From contig MU400567.1 of NCBI GenBank assembly GCA_022578965.1, positions 62,001-126,000 of the forward strand: 64,000 nucleotides of DNA, written 5' to 3'. The translations under genes and the position numbers were made by a program. Shown in pieces: positions 35,240 through 48,060 of the stretch. The notes beneath the pieces were generated by a model, which saw only the letters and a program-made list of their open reading frames with translations, was not told the DNA's origin and did not search any database. This DNA comes from Xylaria sp. FL1777 (lineage: Eukaryota; Ascomycota; Sordariomycetes; Xylariales; Xylariaceae). Positions within the stretch are counted from its first letter, which is position 1. Every line of letters begins with the position of its first letter.

Positions 35240-37920
35240 TTTTATATACCTTTACTATAAAAGCTATAGTACTAAAACTTAGAAAACAAGTAGTAAGCTT
35301 AAATTAACTATATTAGCTATAAGTTTTAGGCTGAAGTTACTACCTTATATATTTATTTTGCGTCGTTTTTACATTTTTTGCGCTATTTATTTTATTAGCT
35401 TTATAAAACCACTTGTTAAAATCCATGTTAATTTTAATTTATGTGTTAAATATAACTGCATTAGTTTTACTTTTGCCCTTTATTATAAATTGTAGTAAGC
35501 ACTTTTTGTACACTTATGTTATAGCATGTTACTAAAAGTAGATTTTTTATTTATAAAGCTTATTAAGTTGTTTATAAATTAACTAATAATTGCGGTATTA
35601 CTTAAAAAATTAAGCGTACATATATAACTATTAACTATAATTATTGCTTTAAAAGCAGCTTTTAGTAGTACTATTAATAAAAAACATTAAATTTAAAAAC
35701 AAAAAGTTAGCGCTTAAGTTTATTAAACCTTTTTAAATTTTTTTTATAGTTAGTTTATAAGTATATTATATTAGTTTTTTAAAACAATATAGCTGCCTTT
35801 ATTCCGTTTTTTTAATTTAATTACTTAAGCTTTAAAAAGCTAAACATAAGTATAGTTTACTTATGTTAAACCTTAAAAATAAGTTAAAAAAATAAAAAGT
35901 TAAAAATATAATAAATAAAATAACTTATAATAAAAAAAAATATTATTTTATTAAGTAAAAAAGCTAACTAACTAAGTATAATTAGTAAGTATTTACTACT
36001 AATATTATAGCTTTTAAAGCAATTAAAGACTTTAAAAAATGCTTAAATTACAAAAAAAAAGCAAAACTATTAAGCTAACAAAATAGTGCTAATTTATTAT
36101 TAATTTAACTATAAACTAAAGCTTAAATGTATTATATATACTAATATTTTCTTGTTTTTAATTATATAATAAGAATTGCATTTATTGCTTTAAGTTTTAC
36201 TTTAAAACATCTTTATGCTTTATAAAGTTTATTTAATACTTTTATTAAGTGCTATTATAAGTAGTTATTATAGCTTTATATATATTTTTCTTAAAAAATA
36301 TAAAGGTAGCTTTTTAAACTGCATACTTATAGTTTATAATTTGCACTTTAAGTGCAGTAAAACGTAAATATTATTAGTGTTAAAAATAGTTCTAATTACG
36401 TTAAGAAACTCTATAAAATTAGCTTAAATAAAGCTACTTATAGCGCTTAACTAAAAAAGCTTAACAAATTAACAAACTAAAAACTTACGCTTTAATATTA
36501 GATGTTTATACTTAGTATAATGTTTTTATATTACTAATTATTAGTTAAAACTAGTACAAAATAGAAATAAAGCAATTAATCTTTATGTTATTAACTTTGC
36601 TAATTAATTAGAATTAGGCTTTATAAGTTAAAAAAAAACATAAAAAAGCTTTTAAAAGGCAAAACTACATAGCTACAAAAGTAATACAATAATTGTTTGA
36701 ACTTTCTTAAATAGTAGCCTGATTTTTGTTTATAATAACTTTTTTATTTTTATTTTTCTAAAGAACAAATAAATAAACAAACTAATTTAATAGCTTTTAA
36801 ATATATATTGCATTAAAATATAATATAGCAAGCAACTAACTTATTAGTAAAACTAATTTAAAATAAATATAAATTAACTTATAAGCTTATATAGAATATA
36901 ACTATTAATATAGCTTATATAAGCTATTATTTTAAGGTTTTTAAACTTGCAAACTATATTAAAAAGCAGGCTATTTTTTAGTTAAAATGCTTTTTTAAAC
37001 CGTTTAAAATAAAAAAAGCATACTAACGGACCAAATATAACTATTGCTTTTTTAATAGTATTATATTTCTTATTTTTTGCTTTAGTAGTTTATTTATAAG
37101 GTTTATAAACTAAAGTTATAATAATAATAGTTTTACGCTTAAAAAGCGTAAAAAAGTTAATATTTAAGTTAAAATTGGACTAATTTTTTACGTTATTTAA
37201 GTTAAAATTATGTAGCGTAGCATTTAAATTTTTATTTACATTTATAGGATTAAGGTTATTATTTTTATCTTTAGGACCAAAAAAAAGCCTAATAATATTA
37301 GGTTTTAAATTAAAATTAAACCAAGCAAATCATTAAGTTTATTATTAAAGTTACTAGATTTCTTACAAAAAAGTTTAATATTGTTAAGTTTTACAGTAAA
37401 ATTAGACTTATTTTTAAATAAATTTAAAGGCAGGTTAAGTTAAGTTAATTTTTTGCGCTTATAGCTATAACTATAGCTTTAATTGTGCATACTACTTTTA
37501 ATAACAGCAAGCCTAAAAAACATAATTATAATGCGAATAATAATCGAAATAAAAGCAAAAGAAACGTGTAATAAGTATAAAGCTAGCAGTAATATAGCTA
37601 AAACTAAAGATTTAGCAGCAGTTAAAAAAAAAATAAAAAAAAAGGGCAAAAAGGGAAATACGCAGCAGTAAAAATATAAGCAAAAGTTTTGCTATAAATA
37701 TTAATAGTATAAAATATATATAATTTAATATATAAACATAAATATAAATATATAAGTACTTTAACTACTTTGCTATATAAGCATTACATTTAATATACTA
37801 TATTTATACTTAATTACTTTATATTACTTTATTTTATTACTTATACTTAAAATTAATTATTTTAAATAATTTTACTTATATGCAAGTTAAAAATAACCTA
37901 ATTAAAAAAAAGAAAGTAAT
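35240..37920. other. Degraded DNA, possible further retrotransposon parts
   Basis: T-rich from 35,340 to about 37,450. An A-rich Lys-coding patch lies at 37,480-37,680, where Cys and Trp codons are plausible but no zinc-knuckle spacing fits. No motif is assigned. Confidence 0.3.
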
Positions 37921-37972
37921 TATTATAATTAAGCTACTTAAGTACTATAACATATATTATAAGCTATATATA

Positions 37973-38619
37973 TATATAGAATACTTTTTTTATATATACT
38001 TTATAGGGTTTTTTTTCCTTTTTTAAGCTTTAGTTTTATTAAATATTTACTATAAAACTAAAGATATATTAACTATTATACTTAACTTTTAAAACTTTAT
38101 TTTTGCTTATGGCTAATTTTTGCTAGTAGCTAATTTTAGCTACTTTATAGCTATATTCTAACAAATAAGTGCTTATAATTAAAGAAAAAAAAAAAACAAA
38201 GCTTACTTGCTATATATATATAACTATTAATAAAAGTAATAAAGGTAAGTATTTATAGTTGCTAAAACGAAGCTTTATTAAGTAAGTATTTTTAGCATGC
38301 TAACTAAAGTATAAATTGCTAAAATTTTAAAAGTTTTAGCTTTATGCTATATATTAAAAAGTAAAAGCTTAAGTACTGCTACTTTTATAGCTATTTTTAA
38401 CTTAAAACTTAATAATATTATTTTTTTATAAAAGCTAGCTAAACTGTTTTTAAAATTAAAACATTTTTGTATACTTTATATTTTATTTCTTTTTTTTTTT
38501 TTTAACTTAAATTGTGTAACGTATTCTTTAATTAACTTGGTTACTTAATCGAATGGGCTACTTTTTATAACCTTTGTACGCATACAAAAAAATCCCTTAT
38601 TTTTCTATTAATAAACATA
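37973..38619. other. AT-rich spacer
   Basis: Nothing recognised. The last 100 bp before 38,620 are less RIP-biased and may belong to the following transposase element. Confidence 0.4.
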
Positions 38620-38985
38620 GTGAAGTTGTATAAAGAAGCCGACTTATAACTTGCTTTTTAAGCTTGCGAAAACAACCTACGTTTATTTCTACAAAGCGCT
38701 GCTTAGATTTATAATGTTTTTTGTATAACGCTTAGCTAAAAAACACAAGGTTTTAAAAGAAAAAACAAAACATTACTACTAAAATCCAGATTAATTAAAG
38801 CCGAAGAAAATTCTATTGTACGGTATATATTTGACTTTGTTATACGATTGTTTTTCTTTTAGCATAGTAGTATTAAAGATATAACTAATTAATTGTTAGA
38901 ACTTCGCGGGAAACGCCCTGTAAGAAAAAACTGGACGTTAAACTTCGTACAAAGACTAAAAGCTATTCGGCTAAGTAATTTAGAG
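38620..38985 (+). pseudogene. Pogo/Fot-type transposase, DNA-binding half only
   Basis: A continuous frame reads GTG-KLYKEADL, a stop, LAF, a stop, ACENNLRLFLQSAA and IYNVFCITLS. This matches the psq-type helix-turn-helix of pogo transposases (A...N..LS.RSAA..Y.VPRTTL). It goes on with KAEENSIVRYIFDFVIR (38,797-38,847) and ends with ELRGKRPVRKNWTLNFVQRL, the CENP-B-type second DNA-binding domain ('RG...GKNW...F..R'). Most stops sit where Gln or Arg is expected. The DDE catalytic domain, which should follow for about 800 bp, is not readable after 38,985, so the copy is truncated or replaced by other DNA. The region is less mutated than most of the window. Terminal repeats were not found. Confidence 0.75.
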
Positions 38986-41900
38986 TAGTTTATAGTTATT
39001 TAAGCTGTTTTGTTATATAGTTATGTTATTAACCTACTAGATATATATTGCACATTTTTAAGCGTAGGCATATTTTTATTACTATTTAAAGCGTAAGCAA
39101 GCAAGTAATTAATAAAGCCTAAAAACAGTATATATTAGTAATGCAAACTTTTTACAATAAAGCTTTAAATTAAAACTTTAAACGTATAGTTTTAAAACTT
39201 AAGCATAAACTAATTAACAAAACAAATTTTGCAGTTAATAAATTTACTGTTAAAGCAATAACTTAAAAAAGTCGAAATAAAAGCTTATTAGCTAAATGTA
39301 TTTTGCTAGAGCTTTTATTTTATTTATAATAAAACATTAAAGTTTTAAGGTTTAGATTTTTTTAGTAAAGGAAATAATTTAAGCTAAGAGATTTAAAAAA
39401 AAAACGCTGTTAAAATATAGTGCTAAAACAACTTATAAAAAGAAGCAATTTATTTATATATAGCTAACATAAACCCTAAAAAGTTTTGCTAGCAGGTTAT
39501 TTTTGTAAGTAATGCTATATTTACTGCTGCTTTACTAGTTGCATAAATATATATTAAAGGTATAAAAAAGTATATAATATAGCAAATAAAGTAGTGTATT
39601 TAAGATAACTAAAAGTAAAGAAAATAACTTAAAAAACAAAAGGAATAAATAATATATATAGCCTAAAGGTATAAAGTATACTATATTTATTTATTTTAAT
39701 AATATACGTTTAAAAGCGTTATATTTTTAACTTTAATTGTTAATACCTTGGTTATTTTAGTAATTAACTTGTTTGCTTTTTAAATAAGTAACTTGTTTAG
39801 TTAAAGTTGATTTTTAGCTTAGGTTTATTAAAGCAGAGCTTATATGTCTTTATTGCAAAAACAATTAAATATGTGCTTTAAACTTTAAATAGTTTAATCT
39901 TTTATGTTTTATAGCGCTAATTTGTGCTGCTGCAGCATTAAGAATTAAATTAATTATTTTGTTTTTTTTTTAGTATGTTGTATTAGTGCTTTCGTTTGTA
40001 GCTTTTGTAGCAGCTTTAATTTTTAGCTTAATAATAGCTTTTATTGTTTTAATTAATAAAGCTGTTTTGTTATTTAGCTATAAAAGATTAGCTTGCTTAG
40101 CTTATTTAGAATTTACTTTTTAGCGAAATAACTAAAGCGTTTTATATATAAACAAATTGTTTAAGCAATAGTAATGTTTATGCTTATTATATTAAGACTT
40201 TTAATTTTTGCTTAAGGCGTTTTAAATAAAATAAAACATAACTACGTTTAGTTTATTTAACTAATTTTTAAAATAACTATTGTTCGTAAAATTAGCTAGC
40301 TTAGCTTTTATGCTTGTAATACGTTAAACAAATATTTTAATGCAGTATATTAGCTAATAAGCACGTTAAAGAATTCTTTATTTTAGTTAAATAAAAGCTT
40401 AAAGGTTTGTTTATTAGTAAATAGTTAAGGATATAGTTTTTAAAAAACTTTTTTGCAAGTAAAAAGAGCTATAACGTTAGCTTTATTTTTGTTTTTAAAG
40501 TATAGTAACAAGAACACTTAGCATAATAGCGCTAAAAACCCTTGTAGTTAATTAATACTATTTTAAGTAAAGTTTGCTAACGTTTTAAAGCGCTAAAAAA
40601 TATTTATATAAAAGTATATAATTTAAGTAAGCTATTAAGGTCTTTTATTTAGCTAAATAAAAAATGTTTATTTGGTTAAATAATGCTTTCGGGGCATTTT
40701 TTTAGTACATTTAACAAGCTGCTTTATTAAAATTGCAAGCAAGCTTTAAGCGTAAACTAGCTTATTAAATGTTATTGCAGCACTAAGGGCTAATAATTAT
40801 TTTTAAAACAAGGAAAAATAATTAAAAGCTTTTTTTATTACAATATTTATTTTGTGCTACAAAACATATTATTAGCTATATATTTTTAGGTTGTTTTATT
40901 TAAAAAAAACTCTTAAGCAAAAGCGCTAAATAATAACGCTTTAGTTTACTTATAAAAGCGGCAGAAATATTTGTACTTGTAAATTATAAAGTGCAAAATA
41001 ATTTAAAAAAGCACTTTAAAAAAAACATTAAAAAGGTAAGCTATAGCTAGAAGTAGCTAAAAAAGCGTAGTAAATAAATTAATAAATATAACAAAAAACG
41101 AGTAATAGTTTTTTTAGCTTTTTTTATGTATATTTAGCTGCTTTGTAAATATTTATTTATTTTGTTAGCTTAAGTAAACAAGCAATAAGCTTTAAATCTA
41201 CAATGTGCAATTAATGTAAAATAAGTAAACAGTACATTGTATTAAGCTAACTTAAGTATTTATAAGAAACATTTACGTACTTAAAAAAAAAAAAAAAACA
41301 AGGTAGCTAATAGAATTAATTAATAAACTAAAGCAGATTTAGCTAAAGCTTTACGTACTTACTTTACGTACTTATTATAACCTGTAAGTTAAATAAATGC
41401 AAGTATAATTGCAATTTTATTTTAATGCTTAATTAACTTACTTTTAAATAATAAATAACTATTGTTTGTATTTTTTAAGAATATTATTGCTAATTTAATC
41501 TAGGTTTACATTTTACTTTTAAACTATATAATAAGTATACTTATGTTAAAAAGCTAAGGCTTTTTATAGTATATTTTTAATAAAGCAAAAATAAAAAGTG
41601 TTAACTATAATTATTTTATAAACGACTTAATTTCTTATGTTTGTTTAAGTTATATAATATATATTGGCGCTTATTAATATTGTTTAAATACTTAACTTTA
41701 GTGCTTTATAGCTTAAAATTAAAAACTTTAATTTTTCTTAAAATTAGTTTAATAACGAACTAGTTTTAGCTTAAATGTATTGCAGCTAAGCTATTAATTA
41801 AAAATAATTTTTAACTTGTTAATTTTGTTAATTTTTTTATTAGTGCTACTTAGCTTTAATAGCTTATATATTAGGCTATTTTCTTTAATATTTTTAAGTT

Positions 41901-44900
41901 TTACAGGCTTTTTTTATTACGTTTACTTTTTTATAACGTGCTATATTACAAACTATAGCGCATTTGTTTTTATGCTTCCTGCTTTATAATAGCTTTAAAT
42001 AACCTTATGCTTTAAATAACAAAAAGCGCTTTTAAAGCTATTTTTATTTAAACAATTATAACGTAAAGCACTAGCAAAATTAGTAAAATAAAAATAAAAT
42101 AAGTAAAGCTTTAGTTTTGCAAATTTATTTTTTTTATTTTTTGTTAAAAGATCATTTAGCAAAAAAGATTCTTTAAGCATAATATATAGCATTTTTTTTA
42201 TTCGTGTTTTTATACTATAAATATTGTTTAAAGCATTAAGCAAGTTATTTAAGATCTTTTTAATAAAGTTTAAAAAGTGCAAAGGTTTAGCATATATAAG
42301 CTTAATAATATGCATTTTTAAGTTATAATATTTGTAATTTGTATTAATTATTAAAGCTAATATAAAGCTATGTTTATAGTATATATCTTTTTTATTTTTT
42401 TAACTGTTTTTTTGTTGCAAGCTAAAAGTTAGGTTTTTTATGCGTTGCACTTATAGTTATAATTATATACTATTATTGTTTTGCTTGCAAAAAATTTAAT
42501 TTAAGCTAAAGCTTTTTTAATTTTAATAAAAATCTAGAAGTAATAATTAATTAATAAACTAAAAAGCAGCTTAATTGTTAAACTATACTTTGCAGCATAT
42601 ATAGCAATAATATATAAAATTAGTTATAGCTTAACTTCGTAAAAATAAGAACTCTTAAAGAAAACTTTGCTATAAAAAAAGAATGTTTTTTTTAAATACT
42701 TATTTAAAGCTTATATGCTTAAGTTAATACAAGTTATACATAAAAAGCTTTTATTGCTATAGATTGCATTAACTGCAGCATTAAAAAACAGGGCAGCTAT
42801 TTTATAAAAATTTAAATTAATAACATTATATCTTTTTTCCTTATGCTTATTTTTTTTAAAGTGTTTTTTTTTTATAATTACAAAAGATTTTTTTAACTAG
42901 TAAAAAGTATATATAAGCATATATATTACTTATAGTAGCAATAATCTTTAACTTAATACTATTATATTTAGCATTGCAGCAAATAGCCTTAATAGCAAAA
43001 AAAAAAAGATTATTAGCAGTAATAAAAGTAACAAAAAGGTTAAATAATGTAAGTATATAAATGGCTATACGTAATAAAAACTTTTGCACTAAATAAGTAA
43101 GTTCTATTATTACTGCTATTAATACTACATTTAAGACTAATTAGCGCATACTTACTTACATAAAAAAAAAGGTAATATATAAATACTTACTGCATATAAG
43201 CATTTTACTAGTTAGTAGTTCAAAAAACTGCAGCTTTTTAAGCGTTTAGTTTGCTTTACTTTTTTTATTTATATAAGGCCATTAATATATTAATTTATAC
43301 TAAAGTAAAGTAAGGTAGTTAAATAAGCTAATTAGCTTTTATAAGTAAGTTTAAGCTTAGTTATATAGTAAGAATAAAGATATAAATACTGCGCTAAATT
43401 TTAAAGCATTAGCTTTAAAAATACAAACATTATTATAAAAAACAATTATAGTTAATTTATTTATATTAATATATTGCGTTTTAATTAGTTATATTATTCC
43501 TTAATCCATAAAATACTTAAATACTTAAATGTATAAATTATAGCTTATTTTAGTATATAATAAACTTAGTGTAATTTTACTGCTTTATTTTAATACTTAA
43601 ATAAGTACTTATAAGCAATAGCTAATAGCTAATATTACGCATGCATATAATAAAACACTTTTATTATGCTTTAAAGCAAGTATATTTGTTATATTTTAGC
43701 TAAAGTAAACATTATTTTTAACTAAAATGTTAAAGTTAGTAGTTATTAAACTATATTTTAAAAAACGAAAAACAGTTAGCTAATATTATTTTATTATACG
43801 TAAGTACAATTAAAACATATTAAACTTTTTAATACTTTAAAATTAATGCGGTAAACTAAAAAAGTTATATAAGTAATAAAAGCGTAGTAAAATGTATTGT
43901 TTAGTGCAGCACTAAATATTAGCCGATCTTTTAAGCATAAATAATAAGGTATAAAGTAGCTATAATAAACTTTTTATTTTAAGCTATGCATAATAGTTCT
44001 AACTCTTAAATCTATACTATAATATAAGAATACTTTACGGTTAAAAAGTTATAATGCTATTAAGTTTTAGTTTTATTTTAACTAAGTTAATAAACACTTT
44101 ATTAAGTTACAAAGTATAATTTTAAAATATAGCTCTTTAGTAAGCGTTTTTTTGTCTAGATTTATTTTTATTAAATATTCTTTAAAGGCATATTTCACTT
44201 CCTAATTAGTTTTTTATTATAGCTTTCCTTACCTAAATATGTACTTCTATTTTTAATAAAGTAAATAAGCTATTCTTAAACCTTTTTGGTTTTTATTAGC
44301 TAAAGATAAGCCTTTTTAGTTAAAAAAATATCTTTTATGCTATATATGCTTGCAGAATTGTTTTTATTTATCTGTTTTTAGTAAAGCAGGTTAATTTTTA
44401 TATAACTTTTTTTTAAATTATATTTGTAAACTTTTTTTATAAATATACTTAAGGCTACATTTGGTATAAAAACAACGTTTTGTTGTTTTAAACTACGTAC
44501 TAATATATTAGTTTTATTTAGTTTAAATAACATTTAAAATATAACACTAAAACCGAACTTCGTTTTGTTTATAACTAGTAGTTTAACTAGCAATTTTGTT
44601 GCATTTTAGCGTATTTTTATTATACGCAGTTTTATTATTAATATAATGCTAATAATAAGATTTATTATTATAGTTTAAAGTAATATTAAAAGTAAATATT
44701 TAGTGTTTAGTAAATTTTTTAAATTACTAAAATGAGTAATTATACCTTTTTAAAAGCTATAAATTTTAGTAGTAGTATTATTTACTTGCGTAAATCTTTT
44801 TTTGCTAAAATTATTTATAATGTTAAAAAACAATTTTTTTGTAGCAAAACTTATAAAAAAAAGCTATAACAAAGAAATATTTCCATAGATAATATTAAGA

Positions 44901-46949
44901 ATTAAAGATATAGCAAAGTAAAAGTAGCTTAATTATAAAAAAACAGTTTAATATTTATTATATAAAAATAAGTTTCTTTTTAATACTTTTTAAGAAAACT
45001 TAAGAATTAATAATATTAAGCTTTTACTTATAACTACAATTTAGCAGCTATTTTTTAGTAACTTAACTTTACTTTAAAAATAAACACCTTTAATAAATAA
45101 CTATAAAGTAGTTATAAAACTAGTTAATAAACTAATAATTTAGTGTATTTTTTAGTAAATTTAAAGTAGTACTAAATAACCTTAATAGTATAATAAAAAA
45201 TCCAGGGCTTTTTTAATAATCACAAGCTAATGCATAAGTTTAAAAAAAGCTAATTAGCAACTATTTTTAATGCAAAAACATTAATTGCTATACAAGTATA
45301 TTAAGCGTAAAAAGAAAACTTGTCTTCTTTATACATAATTTTAAAAATGGTTTAACTTAAGCAAAGCTTGCAATTAAATCTAAAAAGTAATTTAACAAGT
45401 TAAACTTAGTTTAATTAAAAGTATGCTTTTTTAGCGCGCTAGCAAAAATTATAACTTTTTTTAGCATTATAGCTTGTATATTTTAAATAAAGTAAACATA
45501 GTAGTATAAAAAGGTGCAAAAAATTTATACGTATAAAATAAAAGAAAACTAATATATAAATATTAAAAACTGCTTGCAATAAACATAAGTATAGTATAAA
45601 AATACGTTAAGTAAATAAGCAGCTTTTAATGCAGCATTAAGTATTACTAAAGCACTTATAATAACAGTAAATATTTATTGGTTAGTAAGTTTATGCTGCT
45701 ATACTTAAAGTATTTTAAGATTTTTAATAAAAGCTTATACTGCACTACAGTATTTTACTTTGTTGCAAACTGTTTATAAAATAACTTTTTGTCATAAATA
45801 AACATTATTTATAAAATATAAAACTACTATAATTATACTATTTTAAATACTTGCTGTTATTATTATGTTTTAAAAAACTAAACTTTAGAGTGTTTATTAA
45901 CTATAAAAAGTATAAATTTATACATTTTATAATTTTATTATTCCTTATGCGCTAGTTTAATAAGTAAGCTGCTTTTTTGTTGCATTAAATCTATTAATTT
46001 ACTAATTTTGTTGCAATATATATAAACTTTAAGCAGTATTAACCTTAATACTTTTTTTTTATAACTTTTTTTGTTTGCTATAAAGCATATTAGTTTAACA
46101 AGCAGCAGTAACGCTTTAGCGTACAATAGCAGCTATACATAATTAATGTTAAGATTTAAGCACTTTTTAGCTTTTGTTTGTTTAAGCTAGCTTATTTTTA
46201 AACGCTTGTTTTTAAGTACTAACTTTGCTAACATAGGCTACTTTTTTGTTAAGTGCGCTTTTTTTTAAAACAACCCTGTTTTTGCTTTAAAGTTATATTA
46301 GCTAAGCAGCCTGCTTTTGCAACATTTAAAAAGCAAGCGTAAAAGCAGCGTATATTACGCATAATCGTTTACTAACAGCTCTGCAAATTATTAGAGCTTT
46401 TTTTAGCAAGCGTATTAAGCTATAGAAGTTTTAAAGGATTTAAAACCTTTTAAGAACCGATCGTTTTAAACACAAATCGGCTAAAAAGCTAAAATATTTA
46501 TTGCAAAATACTTTTAAAATAAATATAAAATATACGCTTTTATATAATATTATTAAATCTTTAACTTAAAAAAACTTAAATTATATGTTTTAATAGTTAT
46601 ATTATTGCATTAATTTAAGCTATTGCTTTTTAAAAAATATTAACTAAAAGGTGCTTTTAATCTTAAAACAATTGTGTTACTTATATAAAAAAAGCTTTAC
46701 TAAATTTTATATTACTGCAGTTAGTAATTAAAACTAAAGCACTTTTTTAGGTTTGCTTTATTAAATAATATAGTTAGCGCAAATGCTTAATAAGTATACG
46801 TTGTACTATTATAATAATGCTTATATAAAAAGCAAAATTAACGTTACTAGTAATTATATCATTTTTAATTTTTTAAGCATAGCTTACTAAGATTAGCTTG
46901 CTATAAACAAAAATGCTATAAATAAAGATGCTAAAAAAGTACTAAACTA
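38986..46949. other. Long degraded region without identified genes
   Basis: About 8 kb of RIP-type sequence. The plus strand is T-rich at about 39,780-40,900, 41,400-42,500 and 45,850-46,450, which hints at former minus-strand coding. One minus-strand frame near 39,880-40,010 is Ala/Lys/Asn-rich but not identifiable. An open minus-strand stretch at 41,995-42,315 (106 codons) has a composition similar to chance frames here. No repeat boundary was seen. Confidence 0.4.
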
Positions 46950-48060
46950 TATATAAATGCTATAGCTAAAGCATTTAAACAATCAAGGTTAAAATATTTA
47001 TTCGAACTTAAAATGCTTAAAGCAAAAAATGCTTGCTTATTAAAAAAAATTAAAGATCTTAAAAAGTTAAATATAAACCTAACGGTTTTAAATAGCTACT
47101 ATAAAATTATAAAAAAAAATAAAGCTAAATTTAAAGAATATAATTTGTTAGCTTAATTAATGTTTAATAAATACGAAAGCCGCATATAAGTTCTTTAAAA
47201 AAAGTTAAATAAACTGCTAGTAAAGTTAAAAAAAGCAAATAATAAACGCTATATATTATAAAAAGCAGTAAATAATTAAAGGATTAGCATATAAAGTATT
47301 AACTGCATAACTTCAAAATGTAAAAAACTGCAAAAAAAAATCGAAGCAACAACATAAAAACTTAATAAAAGCAAAAAACAAGTATTAAAAAAAGAATTAA
47401 AAGCAAGCTATAAGCTTAATAAGCTTAAAAAGCTTATAAATAAATATAATACTTTTGTTTATTAAATTGGCTTTATTTTAGCATTAGCTATAAATGCTAA
47501 AAAATATAACTATAAACTTGCAATAATTATAAATAAATCTAATTTTATAAAATCGTTAAAAAATCTTATTTTAATAAAACAAGCATTAAACAATTATTAG
47601 TAAACCTAGTAATTAGTTATTAACTTGCTTATATTTTTAACTTGGACTTGCGCAAATAAGTTAAAAGTAGTTTTTTAGCGCTACAAAAGAAAATCTTAGA
47701 AAAAAAAACTAAAGCTATAAATGTAATAATAAAGAATTACAAGCTTTTTAATAGTATTAAAGAAGCAATTAAGAATAAGTGTAATGAAGTAAAGGCTTTG
47801 AAATACAAGGTTCGAGCTACTAAAAAAGAATACAAAAAAACAAAAAAAGTATATAATTACCTAAAAAAAAAAGCAAAAAAAAAAAAAGCGCATAACAAGT
47901 ATTTAATAGCTAACTATACATTATAACAAGTAATAACAACTTAAAAGCTTGCATTTAATGCATAAATCGAAAAAATAAAAAAAAAACTTGCTAAAATGCT
48001 AGTTTAGCTTATAAAATCCGTACAATTATTAAAATAAAAAAAAATAAATATAAATATTAA
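46950..48060 (+). pseudogene. Ghost frame with coiled-coil character
   Basis: A single plus-strand frame of about 370 codons, interrupted by TAA/TAG only, reads LFELKMLKAKNACLLKKIKD early (46,998-47,057). It later reads KKLQKKIEATT, then KKQVLKKELKASYKLNKLKKL (about 47,320-47,440), and a Lys-rich second coiled coil at about 47,740-47,900 (KALKYKVRATKKEYKKTKKV). Many Lys codons probably were Glu before G-to-A change. The family is not known. It resembles the ghost at 14.3 kb in style, but I see no sequence identity. It could be a Gag-like or structural transposon protein. Confidence 0.5.

Larger units (their letters stand above)
33781..37972 (+). mobile_element. Possible LTR retrotransposon remnant
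   Basis: Two 52-bp direct repeats, at 33,781-33,832 and 37,921-37,972, are spaced exactly 4,140 bp apart. They share gctacttaagtactataa-Y-atatattataagctatata and start TGTTATAAC / tattataatt. All differences are G/A or C/T. A Gag-like frame with a zinc knuckle lies between them. No primer-binding site, protease, integrase or reverse transcriptase could be read, and T-rich blocks after 35,340 suggest another inserted element on the minus strand. A third copy of the motif is at 57,165. Confidence 0.42.

Noticed and set aside
37483..37671. Second zinc knuckle
   Set aside because: Cys codons are present, but CX2CX4HX4C spacing cannot be obtained.
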